Shown here: positions 1 to 12,109 of the stretch, piece by piece
Layout of the letters: every line of letters starts with the position of its first letter
How positions within the stretch are numbered: position 1 is the stretch's first letter
Origin: Flammula alnicola
Taxonomy: Eukaryota > Basidiomycota > Agaricomycetes > Agaricales > Strophariaceae
Length of the DNA stretch: 64,000 nucleotides
Reading direction: 5' to 3'
Assembly: GCA_015499995.1 (NCBI GenBank)
Contig: JADNRV010000007.1
Location: forward strand, 186,001 to 250,000
Position numbers and translations under genes: made by a program
Notes under the pieces: generated by a model
The model's database searches: none
The model's input: the letters and a program-made list of their open reading frames with translations, nothing else
What the model was told of the DNA's origin: nothing

Positions 1-574
1 GTCAATACTCTACGAAACCAAGAGGCAGAATGACGAGAAAAAGGTGAGGATTTTCCCAAGAATTCCTCAATTTCAAAGCGGCGAACTCCCTAAATGAAAA
101 GCTTGAGCCAAACCTGCTTTTTGCGCCACCATTGTAAGCCTTACTACATAGATGATAGCAATTGCCTTCATGTGTAAATACTTCATAAGTTTGGGAAACT
201 ATCTGCAAGGTTCTTTATATCTGTCAAAATGTGTTGATTGATTATCGAGTAGGTGAGGATCGGGCCACTAGTGAGGATTTATGAAATGGTCACCTTGTGC
301 GCCGCATGTCATTCAAAATAACATCGCCGTCGTCGAATGCCTTGATCACAAGCTGCCTACGGTATCGTTGTTATCATCAACCATTCGCTGGGATAACTCT
401 GATGCTTAAACTTAATTTTGTTCCCACCAAACCTTTAACCCTACGTATACCTGGATTATGGCAAAGGTGAAGACATGGACAAATTCTCAGTGCAAATTAT
501 TTAAATATGATTCCGTGATAGTGCGTAATGGAACAGCGATAGCAAATGTAATGAACGACACTAGTAATAACTTT
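1..574. other. No gene recognised at left edge
   Basis: The stretch is AT-rich with only short open frames and no codon pattern or motif I recognise. It lies downstream of the cut8-like gene, which runs leftward and ends at 575, so part of it is probably 3' flank and terminator. Nothing at the window edge looks like a truncated exon. Confidence 0.5.
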
Positions 575-1797
575 TCAAAACTCATCCATCGCCTGCTGGG
601 GAGTTCTACCCACCAACCAGCCGACATGGTGGACCCACTTATCTCGGACAGCCTTCATATTCAGAACACCTGAAACCTCGTCTGCCTTCGCTTCCGCCAA
701 TTCATCAAGGCCACGTATCCAACTTCTAACAGTTTCGCTTCCAAACATGCGGCCTTGCTGGACGACTTCGATCACTTTGTCCACCCACGTCGACCACTCT
801 TTAGAAAGTTGGGGAAGGATTAATGGTGCCAGCTCTGCCAAAGCTAGAGGCGGTTGATTGAGGATTTGTTGAGTCACCGCCTGAAGGAAAAGGAACGTTT
901 CAGAAGGGTGGAATTGATGGTTCTGCAACGATCGAATGGCGGTTGCTGTGTTAGCCTGGTTGGTGGTCGGAGCCGAGGTGGGAATCTGGGACGGCGGAGA
1001 TATGCAAGAGAAGTATGGCAAATACGACATGCACGTGGTTACGTAGGCAGAGATGTGCGGTCGCAGTCGTGAAATGACATAGGAATTCCGCATAACAGGG
1101 TGGTTTGACTCCCCCGCAAAGGTCGGGGTATTGGAGTAAGGATAAGAGTCTCGGAGCGTCCTGGCAGCCTGAGCCAATGTTCGGACCGCAATTTCCAGTG
1201 TGGGACGAGGTATAAGAGGGATCACAGCTGCTTTCAGAGAGGGTTGTTTTTCGATCAAAGTTAAAAGAATGGGTAATAATGATTCAGGAGGCATTCTGGC
1301 TGCGAAATAGTTCCAAATTAATGCAAATTCAACACGCACAAGAGTCACTAACCTAACAACATGCCGACATCGATATCGTCGTCTCCGGAACCATTAGATG
1401 TCTTATTTTCCTTCGTGGTGGCATCAGATTTCGAAGTGGCATCGATTGGGTTCACAACACGAGCCCGCTTGGGGGCGGCACGTTTTGGCCTTTCGGGTGT
1501 AGGGCTTCTGTCCATCGACTCGTCCCTCGAGGTCGTTGTATACCGAGCATTCTCGGACTCATCCTCAGGATCGAGTCTCCTCTTCGGGAGTCTGGACGAC
1601 GCTGATTGTGTGACCGAAGATGCCAGCTGGTGGAAAGCGGCAGGATTCGTGTGGCCTGGTGTTGAAGTGCCCCAACCAGTGGAACTCATGGACGTTGAGG
1701 CAGTGGGTTTCAGACCGAACCCAAAGCCAAACGGTGAGGGTGCGTGTGAGACAGGTCTGTGATGGAAATCGATATGAGGTTGGAGAACATTGGCCAT
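575..1797 (-). CDS. cut8: Cut8/Sts1 family proteasome nuclear tethering factor
   Basis: Two exons (1797-1353 and 1299-575) encode about 389 residues. The N-terminus MANVLQPHIDFHH with the GFGFG run, a KRR basic patch and a serine-rich, acidic linker match the disordered tail of Cut8/Sts1. The second exon carries the folded domain, beginning PPESLLPILLTLIEKQPSL and IPRPTLEIAVRTL. In yeasts this family holds the 26S proteasome at the nuclear envelope and is itself short-lived and ubiquitinated on N-terminal lysines. The intron has donor GTTAGT and acceptor CAG and joins LLA to RMPPES, as expected for the family. An in-frame upstream ATG at 1851 exists, but MANVLQ at 1797 fits the family start better. 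The identification is firm; the nuclear role is inferred from the family. Confidence 0.9.
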
Positions 1798-2656
1798 CGT
1801 GAAAGGTCGTGAGGTAGGTGCAGGTGAAAGAAACAGACAGGACCCAGTCACATAACACTCTATTTATTAATAAAAGTCAACCTGTCACGCCGTGGGCAGC
1901 CGCGTAGCACCTCACGTGCAGATAAAAACCGGCCCTAAACTGGCTTGTACAAAACCGCATTGGAATTTTTTGTCCGTTGTCCGAATTCCACTTTCCCCTT
2001 TCCACCATGACACAAACTTCTCCTGCGGCGTCAATGGTACGTCCTTCTCCATCCAAATTACAATGACGAGACAAACGAATCGCTACTTGGATGCCTACAA
2101 GGCATATGACCGTCATTCATATACCCAAATTTCTGATCTCTTGGTGTACAAGTACTCTTCCAAGCATAGACTAAAACTTTGCCATTTCTCTAGCCTTCCT
2201 TCTCTCTATGCTCATATACACCTGTATAACGTGAGTTTCCTCTCCTTCTCGATTCTAAATGATAGAATAAAATAGAAGTCAAGCCCTGAACTCTGTCTTA
2301 AGGACAGGGGATGTTGATTTTCCATGCTAATACTGATTCCTTCATTGTTATTCGCGTTTTAATAACTTTGTACTGACAATTCTTTCCTCCAGGTGTACTT
2401 TATATATATGATGTCAGGGTATCTCCGATGTATCTCTAAATTTAATGTATCTATGAAGCGGCAAGCCCCAATATACGTTCCTGAATGCTTTCACCATGCT
2501 CCTTCGATCTCTTTCAAATGGGTAATATATCAATAAGAAATTTGAAGCGTTGTACTACGCAAATATTTAGGATCTATTGTTACATTACGGACTACGTTCG
2601 CTGCATTAAGTGGGGCTGTACTGTCAACACTTAGAAGGTAACTAAGAAAAGTTGGA
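1798..2656. other. Intergenic: cut8 promoter and cas1 3' flank
   Basis: This lies between the start of the cut8-like gene and the stop of the cas1-like gene, both on the minus strand. Only short non-homologous open frames are present. The AT-rich part near 2270-2500 is a plausible 3' flank for cas1; the GC-richer part next to 1800 is probably the cut8 promoter. Confidence 0.45.
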
Positions 2657-5532
2657 TTAGGAGGCCACGCCGGAAGGGTATGGCCAGAAAATATTAAACA
2701 ACCATAGAATGCCCAAGAACACAAAGACTCTAGCATGTAAACGCGAGAGCCAACTAGAAACCCAACGATAAAGGCCTCGCTGGGAAGATGGGGGCGATGG
2801 ACCCTCCGCCAGCCGGTCCACCCACCGGTTTGGGCGTATGGGGGTATCGGGTTCGATGGGCAAAGGATGACCTGCATCGTCTTTGAGTACGCCTTCAACG
2901 CGAAGAGACGTCAAGGATATCGATATTTCCTGCCCTTCAGGTATATTAACCTCTGTCACTGGCGGTGGCAGCCCTCTCGTCCTAGTCGCGCATATCGTCA
3001 TAGTAATGTCTCCCGTTGCATATGCGACTCGGTCGCAAAGATAGAAGAACATCGTGGTGGTGATGAGGAAGTTGACTGGTCTCCATCGTGTGCCAAGAAC
3101 GACGAGCAAGACGCCTTTGCTGTCGCCAGCGAGCCAGAAATGGTACTGAATGATGAATGTTTCCAAAGAACATTTCCCGACAAAGGCAAACGCCTCGGAG
3201 TATGCGGACCTCAGTAAGGCGTTTGAATTCCGGAGAATGGCAAATGCTAGGACCGGAAGGAAAGAGATGTATGGGTGCCATTTGTTGTACGTGAATTTGG
3301 ATTCTTGAAAGAGTTCAAAGGCGAAGAACCACACCATGGCCAAGGCAGAAAGTGCTATGGACAATTTTATTATTATAGGCCAACGAGGATGATCCGTTAG
3401 ACGGTGTTCCCGGATTTTGATCACGGCGATGGAGGTCAGCATGCCCACATAAACCATCCATATGTCGAGGTTGACTCGGAACGCCCATTCGCGCGACGAC
3501 CAATGAATAGCGCAGAAGCGATGAAGGGCATCAAACAATGCCTCCAGCAGCCAGCTTTCATTCATAAACCACGTCATCAGGCCTGCCGAGAGAAGGATCT
3601 TGACAATGACAATTGGTGTGCGGTCATTGAATCTAGCGCCTATCCCCATCGTCAAGTAAACAACGAGATACCACATCGACACCAGAGGGGTAAAATAGTA
3701 GGAAATGTAGTCTGTGTTCATGGTGAACGCGAGCAATATTGTGAAGAGGTTCAGGCGGATGAGCACCTGAGGATGAGAGCTGAGGAAGTGTGACAGATTA
3801 AGTCCAAAGTCAAAACACACCTGAGCAATGCGCAGAAAACCATAGTCTGCTTTTCGCAGGTAGAATGTCGTGTGGCCGTACCCGGTCATGAAGAGGTATG
3901 ATGCTACTAGCACGCGTATTGGATTGTATATTCCTGATATCTTCGAGCCACCAAAATAATGATAAAGAAGGATTGCGACTACACGGAGACGAAGAAAAGT
4001 CGGTCAAAAACGATCACCAAAGAGTAACGAGCTAGGAAATACATACTCTGCATCCAGCCTTTCCACTCATTCGTCTGGTCACGATTAAGGAAACCCATGT
4101 CCGTTTCCCCCCAGTTGACTGTGACAAGACCAATCATCAAGGATAAGAAGCCCAATGAACCAAATATCCATGCGTCAAACTGTTTTTGCTCTTTCAACCA
4201 GAAGCCTGTTCTATCTGCAGTGAATATTAAGGCGATGGCCAGGCTAATTATCAATGGAGATAGTGCTTGCTTTCCGAGAAGAGTAGCAGTGAGACCGCCG
4301 AAACCTACGGAGGGAAATTGGTCTTTGTGAGAGAAAAATTAAAATTAAAAGACTTGCCAGAAGTATTGGCCTTGTAAACCAGGTATGGTCCCGAGAGTAA
4401 TACCATTCCAAGAAACATTGTCTGCAAAAGCGACGGCACCGGATATCGACTGCAGCAAGTCTTGTTTAATGGAAATACCTTGGGCATGACGTCGTTGCAT
4501 CGAAGGTTAAGGAGAATACGAGCTTGCAATTTAACGAGAGCATCGGAATAATGTAGTCCATCCTCCGACATCGACTCGTCTAGCATCGTATTGAAGACAA
4601 GAGGCAGCGACACCGCTTGTGGTGAAGGTGACTTCGAGAAAATATGCCTGAAGTCATCAGAAGGCGGGTTTATCCGATGATATAGGTCGGAATTCATGGC
4701 ATCCACATCCGACGGATGCATCGTCAAGGCTCGGTCCGCGGATAATTTTGAAGGGATAACTTGTCCTATTGGAAGAATTACGACCTCGTCCGCCGGCGGG
4801 TTATAAGTCGCCAATGATTCGAAAACGTGCTCCATCTTGCTCTCCCATGCCGACATTCCTCCTGATGAGTTGGCGTAGCGTAGATACCATAACCCAGATC
4901 CAAGCACGAGCATGGCTGGTGGAGGTGAAGGTTTGGTACGAATAAAGGCATTCGACCTGGCTTCTGTAAGAGCCCATTCTGTGTAAGAACTATTGAGGAA
5001 TGGGTCCCATGCGAAGGTGATATTTGTCCCATATTTTGTACGAAGGATATGGTCGGCATGTTTCTTTGTATCGTCTATGGTAGACCAGGCAAAGATGCAT
5101 CCAGTGTCTGCGCAACCTGGAAGAAAAGTTTTCGGGCAATGGAATCTCCGATAAAGATGATTTCTTTGGACTGTAGGCAACCGGAAGCTTGCTTCTCGGT
5201 GTACGCGTGCAACATACATCCTGGAGAGGGCGAGGGGGTGTAAGTTACGTTAGTTTGTGTACATGTCAAAAGGGGTTATGTGACGGACCTTCAGGCTGCC
5301 AGTTCTGATGATTCGAATCTAGCCAGCTTCCATGGTTCAATAGCGCACGACATCGTATAGGGTCCCACCACCCTATAAACTATTAACGAAAAGCTCACAG
5401 CCAGGGATCTTTGCTATGTGCTCACCGACGAGAACTAGCCAGCTAACCCAAAAGCACACGCTAACGCGAGGGAAAGACTCCGAAAAAATGTGGCCATGCA
5501 GGATTGAGTGATGACTTGAAAAGGCGCGGCAT
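2657..5532 (-). CDS. CAS1: Cas1-type polysaccharide O-acetyltransferase (10-TM acyltransferase)
   Basis: The N-terminal luminal part has the Cas1p signature: DPIRCRALLNHGSW, then IIFIGDSIARKLFFQ (SGNH-like GDS serine), a WDPFLNSS block and DGLHYSD with the Asp/His pair. It is followed by a long multipass domain with YLFMTGYGHTTFY and ADYGFLRIAQVCF. The family acetylates cell-wall or capsule glycans in the Golgi; Cryptococcus Cas1 is the reference. The protein ends with a membrane segment near VFVFLGILWLFNIFWPYP. An intron at 4305-4357 is GC-AG (donor GCAAGT). Two places do not read cleanly: the first exon, where the hydrophobic anchor is spread over three frames (about 5440-5532), and about 5085, where the frame must change between LDASLP and DDTKKHADH. 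I chose MPRLFKSSLNPAWPHFFGV at 5532 as the start. These breaks may be assembly indels, or the gene may be damaged. Confidence 0.85.
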
Positions 5533-5965
5533 GACGGGTCGTGACGGCAGATTGAAGCGAGCGTTTACCGGGGGCGAACTGTTGAGCAGATTGAAGTTTT
5601 CAAGATGGCGCAACAATAGCATGCATCGTTTGGCGCAAACGTTCAACGTGGTCTTTTTACATTGATAGTGTGAAATATGGATTAGCCAGTGCCGCCGCAG
5701 CATTAGGGGCACGGTTTACTATTAATTCTGATTTCGAATTTTCATAAATTACTGTGCCCTGGTGCATTCTACAGTGAAAAGTCCATGAAGCGGCAATGAT
5801 GTATGGTACAATTAAGGAGTGTAATGCTGCGACAACCTCCATATGAGATTAGGAGACCATCCAGTGAGATGAGCCCTCGGGTAATTAAATAGTAGAACTG
5901 CTTGAGCCTGACAACCCTGTATATGCATTGTGTTATTTAATCATGTGGATTTCCCGGCAGAAGTC
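5533..5965. other. Intergenic between rhomboid and cas1 genes
   Basis: This holds the 3' flank of the rhomboid gene and the promoter of the cas1-like gene, both minus strand. A frame open to 5712 runs into the cas1 first exon but has no conserved content above MPRLFK. Nothing else is recognised. Confidence 0.45.
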
Positions 5966-8164
5966 TCAAGACAAACCGGTTCTGTTGAAAAGCAACAGGT
6001 TATGAGATGTCGGAAATACGAAAAGTCTGAACATACCCTTTGCAGTGATTATTTGCCGATGATGGGAAGCAAGAAAGATATCGGCATCCAGAACAAGCTA
6101 CAAAGCAGTGGCATCAACAAATGTTCTGTGAACAAAGAGGGAAAACAGCTACCAGCATACGGATCCGATGTGTAAAAATTTCTGACAAGAACGACGAACA
6201 AGAGCACTGCGAGCGGAATTGCAGCCAAACGGAAAGCCCACATGATAAGTCGATGCCGCTTCGTGACGCTAATCACAGGATAGAACACCGTTCCAACCAA
6301 CAGTCCCATAGTGAAGCCGCCAAGGTGTGCTAATAACAAATTCTTGAGCCAGGCAACACGGTGAAATGGAGGTAGGGAATATACCAAAATTGTCGACATC
6401 TTTACCAACACCCGACTGAGTAAACAGGTAACAGGAGAGGTTGTCACAGAGAACTTACATGGTATATATCCAAGGGCGAAACCGACAATTAATTCGATGG
6501 TCATGAAAATAAGCTAGAGTCAAGCAGGTGTGAAACATGATACCGACGTGCTGCGAACAATCGACGCACTTTTCTAACAGGACGATATTGATATTTCCAA
6601 TGAGCGAACAAATCCACCCAAGTGACCTAAAAATAATGAATATTAGCAACAATCTTGCCTAGCTGAAGGCGATAAGCTTACTGCAACAGTTCCGAAGATA
6701 GCGCCACTGGCCCCGACAGATGGTACACCAACCAACGAGAAGTTTCCGCCCAGAACATTGCTACAGTGGGTGTAAATGTTAAGGAGCAGTTGATAGTGCA
6801 AGACAACTCGCCCAAATATTCCTGCGGCGAAATAAGTAATCAAGAAACCTCCCGAACCCATCTCTCGCTCAATCTGCATGGCATTTGAGAATCAAATATT
6901 TGTCAATAAGTTCAAGCAGGAAGGAAATCACCCACCTGAGCAGACAACGTAAGTTGTGCAAACATGTTGATGAGGATGTGAATAAAGCCGGCATGCAGAA
7001 ATATGGCCGTGATAAACCTGCATACCATTAGCCTACGTCGTAAATGTGAGAATTGTAAGCCGCTATGCACCTGAACCACTGGTTTGGCGTTCCGCCATGG
7101 AATCCTAAAAATTCAATCTTGTAAGTTTTCATCATAGAAAAAGAACAAGTTCTTACCGCCAAAACCACATAAATCTTCTACTGTACAAATCTCGGTAACA
7201 GGATTAGCCGTATTGTTCATACCTACGGTTTCAAACTTCAATCATGCCAACTATTGAGGAAATATCTTACGCACAACCAATGAGTGTAGATGGAGGCACT
7301 TGGGAGACCAACTTCATGCATGGCGGGAAGCGCGCTCCAAGATTTACGAGTGCACTAGAAGAAGGGCCCAACATTGGATTGATTGTAGGCTAAAGAAGCG
7401 TCAATGATACCATAAAGAAACTATGGATTTAGAGCTCACCTTTAAGGATATCGGTGTTCCCTGTTGTCGAGCATTTAAGACAAGTTCGTATATAAATACT
7501 CCGACCATAGCAGCAGTTAAGCAGTACACTAAGAGTCTGTAAGCAAGGAGAATCGACAGTAGAAATATAGGAACTCACCCACAATGGGGTACTTTTGACG
7601 ACCAATTCCGCGTTTCTTGTCCTCTATCCGTTGAGCCAAAGGGTACTTTGCCCCAGAAAAGAGACCTGGCTTCTCTTTGGTATTTGGTGGTATCGCTTGA
7701 GCATTGGTAGGATCAGCATACTCTAAGGGCAGGTGAGTTATGAATTGTGCGTAAAAGGTTATGTTGTAGTCACCTAAATCTTGAAAGTGAATTTTGCGAC
7801 TCTCAGTAGGGCCACGAACAAGGGGCGTTTCAGCAGAATCTTCCACGTGTTCTGGGAAAGGTTTATTGAGGTCGTCCTCAGAATATGCAGAGGTCTCGTG
7901 GCCGAAGGGGGCTGCTGAATGATCTCGAGGTGCGTCCAGCGCGTATTGTTCTCGGGGTTGTCCAACATTTGTAGGGTCATAAGACTCGTCTGGGTCGTAT
8001 TCCATGGTGTATCCATTCTTCTTCTCGTCAGGGTATTGACTCAACGTGTTGCCAGAACTAGAGCCCACTGCCGTCGGCGGGTAACTTGTGCTTGAACGTT
8101 CCGGAGTATACTCCATGATATATGGGTTGTGCTTTTCATCGGAAGGATGCTGGGTATAATCCAT
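5966..8164 (-). CDS. Rhomboid family intramembrane serine protease
   Basis: A polar cytosolic region of about 200 residues (starting MDYTQHPSDEKHNPYIMEY) precedes a multi-exon rhomboid domain. Visible motifs are FLHAGFIHILINMFAQL (the H-x4-H-x3-N loop helix), GIFG-NVLGGNFSLVGVPS, the catalytic serine in GASGAIFG and the catalytic histidine in AHLGGFTMGLLVG. The tail carries a cysteine-rich motif (CSGCRYLSCFPSSANNHCKG) often seen in fungal rhomboids. The product should cleave single-pass membrane proteins within the bilayer of the secretory pathway or plasma membrane; substrates cannot be read from sequence. The intron between GIFG and NVLGG (6761-6811) begins GCGAGT, so it is GC-AG. Splicing through two further short introns at the 3' end places the stop at 5966, not at the first stop at 6049. 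An in-frame ATG at 8278 is a possible longer start. Confidence 0.88.
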
Positions 8165-8532
8165 GATGCGCCAGTCAGTATTCAATACTATGGAACGGAA
8201 AAGAGAGTGAGAGCAGACGAGAAGGTGAGAGGCTGAACGGGCTGTGTTATTAGCCCGCTTGGCAATATCACTTTCCAATTTGGGGTAAGCTCATCGCAAC
8301 GCCGCAGTGGGAGCACTCTCGGCGCGCGGCCTGTTTACGCCTTCGACCGATGGACCGGAAACCAACTTCTGAAAGCAGTCTCGAGAGTCCGGATTTTATC
8401 AGTCCCAATTGTAACATCTAGTTTAAAAGGATAGACCATAAGCAACAGCAGCGACGGAAAGCAGACTCAATAATCGAGTTGAGAGTTCATGATTTAATTT
8501 ACAGATGAGATATTAGTATTAGAAAAATGCAG
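8165..8532. other. Intergenic: rhomboid promoter
   Basis: A 368-bp gap between two minus-strand genes. It should contain the rhomboid promoter and the 3' end of the ankyrin-Dilute gene. No repeat or coding signal is seen. Confidence 0.4.
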
Positions 8533-11500
8533 CTACTGGTCATGATGAGAGGGGGATGTATGATGTATGTCGAAAGAGCCATCTATGGGAGTCGTCTCGC
8601 CCATGCTCAGCCTGCCTTTGGCTCTACCAGAAGGTCTGCGAGTTAGAGGTGTGATGTGAGTGTTGACCTGTATTGTCGATTCGTCTTCCGCCTCCTCCTG
8701 CGAAAATGGATGCAGAGCGCCGTCTTCGTCCTCTGGATCATAATCGGGTGCTACTGGCCGTCCCCAACGAGAAGCGGACCGTATACCATCCACCCATTGA
8801 AGAGTTCCGACACCCACTTCGCGGACTTTTCGGTTTCTTGATATCCATGGTAGCGGCACGCTAGTTACACTTGCACGACCAGAACTTTTGTCCGAGCTCG
8901 AATGGAAGCTTTGCATCGACGCCCTTTTATTGTCATCCAGCACCGCCGTCTTTCCAGGAAGGGCGGCCAAGAGACGAGGGTCGGAAGGGAAAAGCAATGG
9001 AAGCATGTATCTTGAGTCCAGCAATTCACCAAGTGCTTGAGGTGGCCGAACCGGTTCCCATGTCGAAATATCGGATGTCTTGTCAAACAGGGTGTCGATG
9101 CTCTGTTGCGGCGAATGACTGTCGACAGAGGGCGCTATTGAGGGCGTGTCTCCAGTTACACTCGAGGCATCGTTTACGAGCGAGGAAATACTTCCTTCTC
9201 GATCCTTATCTCGGTCTACAATCTTGGAAACAATTAGTTTAACCACTTTGGAGGAAGAGGCAGATGAATAACCTCTTTCCTGATAGCCTCAACTCCCAGT
9301 TTGACTCGATGCCTCTCCCAGTCCTTCTGCAATTGCGTAAGATATTGAATACACTCTTCTGTCATCCGTCCTTCATTGACCTCATATTTATAGTCACGGA
9401 CAGCGCGACGCATCTGTAAATGTAATCAGTTAGACTTGGGTACAGGTTGTAGAGAGAACACCTACTTGTAGCGGATTCATATTCTTCATATTTTGAATCG
9501 TGGCGACGAGATCAGGAAATTCGTAAATAGAGGAGAGAGACTGCAAATGGTTAGTATGAATGACTGAAATACATGTATCAACTCACCTGAAGCCAGTTCA
9601 GTAGATCTCTCACAGGCGCAAAGTGAATGTGTATTCCAGGAGGTATTCCCATTTCCTCTATCCATTCCTCTATAGCAGTCAAATTCATGCTAATTTGAAC
9701 GGCTCGAGATCTAAAACCTCGTCATTAGTAAATGCGGCTCGTAAAACAACGATGGCAAAAATCACCTGCAGATGTATTTTTTTCGTGTGATAACACGATT
9801 GAATATTTCGCCTGTTGAAGTCGATCACTATAAAGTAAACGTTGACCAGCAAAAGGAACTTACATGACGTCCAATACATGACCTGTGACCATAGCTGAGT
9901 TGTGATTGCTGGGTTGATATCCGACAATACTAGAAATGTGTGAAGAGATGTAAGGAATGAAGTAAGATCGAATGGTGACGGAGGTTGGGGGGAAGCGTCT
10001 TGGAAGATAGAAGATATTGGAACTGCCGACGATTGGCCTCTTGCACGGTTAATAGTTTGTCGCAAAGACGAGAAGCCTCGTGATGCGGAGGACGAGACAG
10101 TAGATTGACTCTGGGTCGGTGAAATGGGTCGTTGTGGACTTGGACTGGAAGGTGTAGGCGGAACGATGCTGCGCCCGCCAGGAGAAGTCTGCGCTTGTTT
10201 ACGCTTTCCCGAGAAAGGGCGAAGGAAGGACCATTCAGATTCAAATTGGACAGCCTCAAATTCAGAGGCCATAGGTGTATATGATAAGATGGTGGTATCC
10301 AGTAACTGGTCTATTCGTCGCTCCGCGAACCGGATAATGAAAACTGGACAAGGAATCATGTTAGCAGGATACAGGAACTGCGAGTTTGACGCGCACCGAA
10401 CACGGAATTAATAACTTCCTCGATAATCTCGAAGGAACCTAATAGCTCGCAGGCCTCATTTATTGATGTATCGCACTCGAGCAGATGCAGCCACAATGTC
10501 GTATTGTATAACCAAAAGACCAAACATGATAGGTCTTCTGCTCTATTCTATAATGCATGTCACCACGATGAGTAACTGAGGGATACCACAAGGAATGGAT
10601 AGACTCACGAAGAATGTTTCTTCGATGGCATCAGTAGCACCAATAATAAGGTCTTCGAGCCATGTGTGATCACAAGTCAATGCAGCAAATCTTGCAAGCA
10701 TATATAGTGTATTGGCTGGTGTGGCATCCTGGAATGTTGGCTTGTAATTTGTTATGAGGGATTCGAAAATCTGGGAGAGTAGATGAGGAGAGAAGACCAG
10801 CATGGATGAATAATCGGGACGTGGCGTCTAAAGGGAGGGTCAATCATCAACTGGTAAAGCAAAATACAGATTACTCACATATACATTATCATCTACTTCT
10901 TCCTCCTCGTCAGAATCGTCGTCGGATTCTGACGGTTCCGAATCCTTGCTCCACCAATCTGGACTGACACCAAGGACTTTCCCCACGTCTTCCCGTACCT
11001 CTTTCCGCTTTCCCTTCTTCTTTACGCGCTGCTCGAATAATTTACGTCTTTCCTCCATTCGGCCACCGGTCCAACCTTGTCCGCGCATGGATTCCTCGAG
11101 CAACAATGCTACATCCTCCTTGCCGGGTAGAATCGAGTGTGCCGTGACAATATCGAGAGGCGTAAGTTTCCTCTCCGTTACGGCGAAAGGAGAGCAGCCA
11201 TGTGTCATTAAATACGACACAAGGGTGGGCGGAGAGAGGATGGCAGAGTAGTGCAAGGGTGTCCATCCAGCTTTCGTTGAAGATGTATCAGTATAATAAT
11301 ATCGTTGGAGACCGGAATGTACCCACCTTTATCCGCAGCCATATCAGCCCCTTGAGAGACGAGGAGACGAACACATTCTTCTCGCTCCACATCACGATCC
11401 GAGTCACCACCGAAGCCATGAATAGCGAGACTGACGAGGCCGACTCCGTCCTCATCACGTAAACCTAGATCAACATGGGCCTGCGCTTGTGGATCGGTCA

Positions 11501-11693
11501 AGAGATACTGGACGACGGAGATGTCTCCGAAGACGCATGCACGGGTTAGGCAGTGAGCAACAAGCTCAACCTTTTGCGATGGATTCAAGCCAGAATCCCG
11601 GCTGATTTGTTGAGAGATCTGAGGGATTGTTGGATACAAAGGATGGAGATCAGGTTCGGGTGACAAATCTATGGGCTGCATCGGTGTTGGCAT
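8533..11693 (-). CDS. Ankyrin-repeat and Dilute (DIL) domain protein
   Basis: The product starts MPTPMQPIDLSPEPDLHPL. Ankyrin repeats follow (DISVVQYLLTD, ECVRLLVSQGADMAADKGG, WTPLHYSAILS, ERKLTPLDIV), then a basic coiled stretch with an acidic run (SESDDDSDEEEEVDD). A Dilute-type domain comes next, including FESLITNYKPTFQDATPANT, FEIIEEVINSVF, MNPLQMRRAVRDYKYEV and MTEECIQYLTQLQKDWERH. The last exon (9246-8533) is a disordered serine/proline-rich tail. DIL domains form the cargo-binding tail of class V myosins. This fungal ankyrin-DIL family is poorly characterised, so a trafficking or polarity role is inference. There are at least eight introns of about 50-60 bp. An acceptor-like TTAG sits just before the chosen ATG, so an upstream 5'-UTR exon is possible. 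Confidence 0.82.
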
Positions 11694-12109
11694 TCCTAAC
11701 GTTATGGCGCACAGCAGAAAATTAGCTGTGGGCGCGCGTCGAATTAACAATTCGGTGATGAGTCGAGTCCTGTCGACTTCCAGACACCAATGTCAACCAG
11801 GAATACAGCGACGTATACGTCCAAGTCGCGTCGTTGTGAGGGTGAAGTTCGTGAATCCAGAACGGATGTGGGTATCAATGAGTTTTGTAAGAATCCAAAA
11901 TACTTTGAGAATGTTAATGGCAAGCAGAGATGAGGACGGTAGTTGAAGAGGTGGTATGGTAAAAGCCAACGACCATTTTGGCAGGTAGTACTGTGTCATA
12001 ACATCAACCGGGTGTAGTCCTGATCGAGACTCTCAATCTCAAAATTTCGCCACATTGACACCCGCACTTGTCAATTTTCTAAATATTCATACTCACAACC
12101 CGTCCGATC
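11694..12109. promoter_or_regulatory. Shared divergent promoter region, ankyrin-DIL / RRP15
   Basis: A 416-bp interval between two genes transcribed away from each other. It contains only short non-homologous frames, so it should hold both promoters. No specific binding site is claimed. Confidence 0.5.

Noticed and set aside
2..208. Left-edge minus-strand frame as a truncated gene
   Set aside because: 68 codons without motif, bounded by stops; nothing suggests continuity past the window edge.
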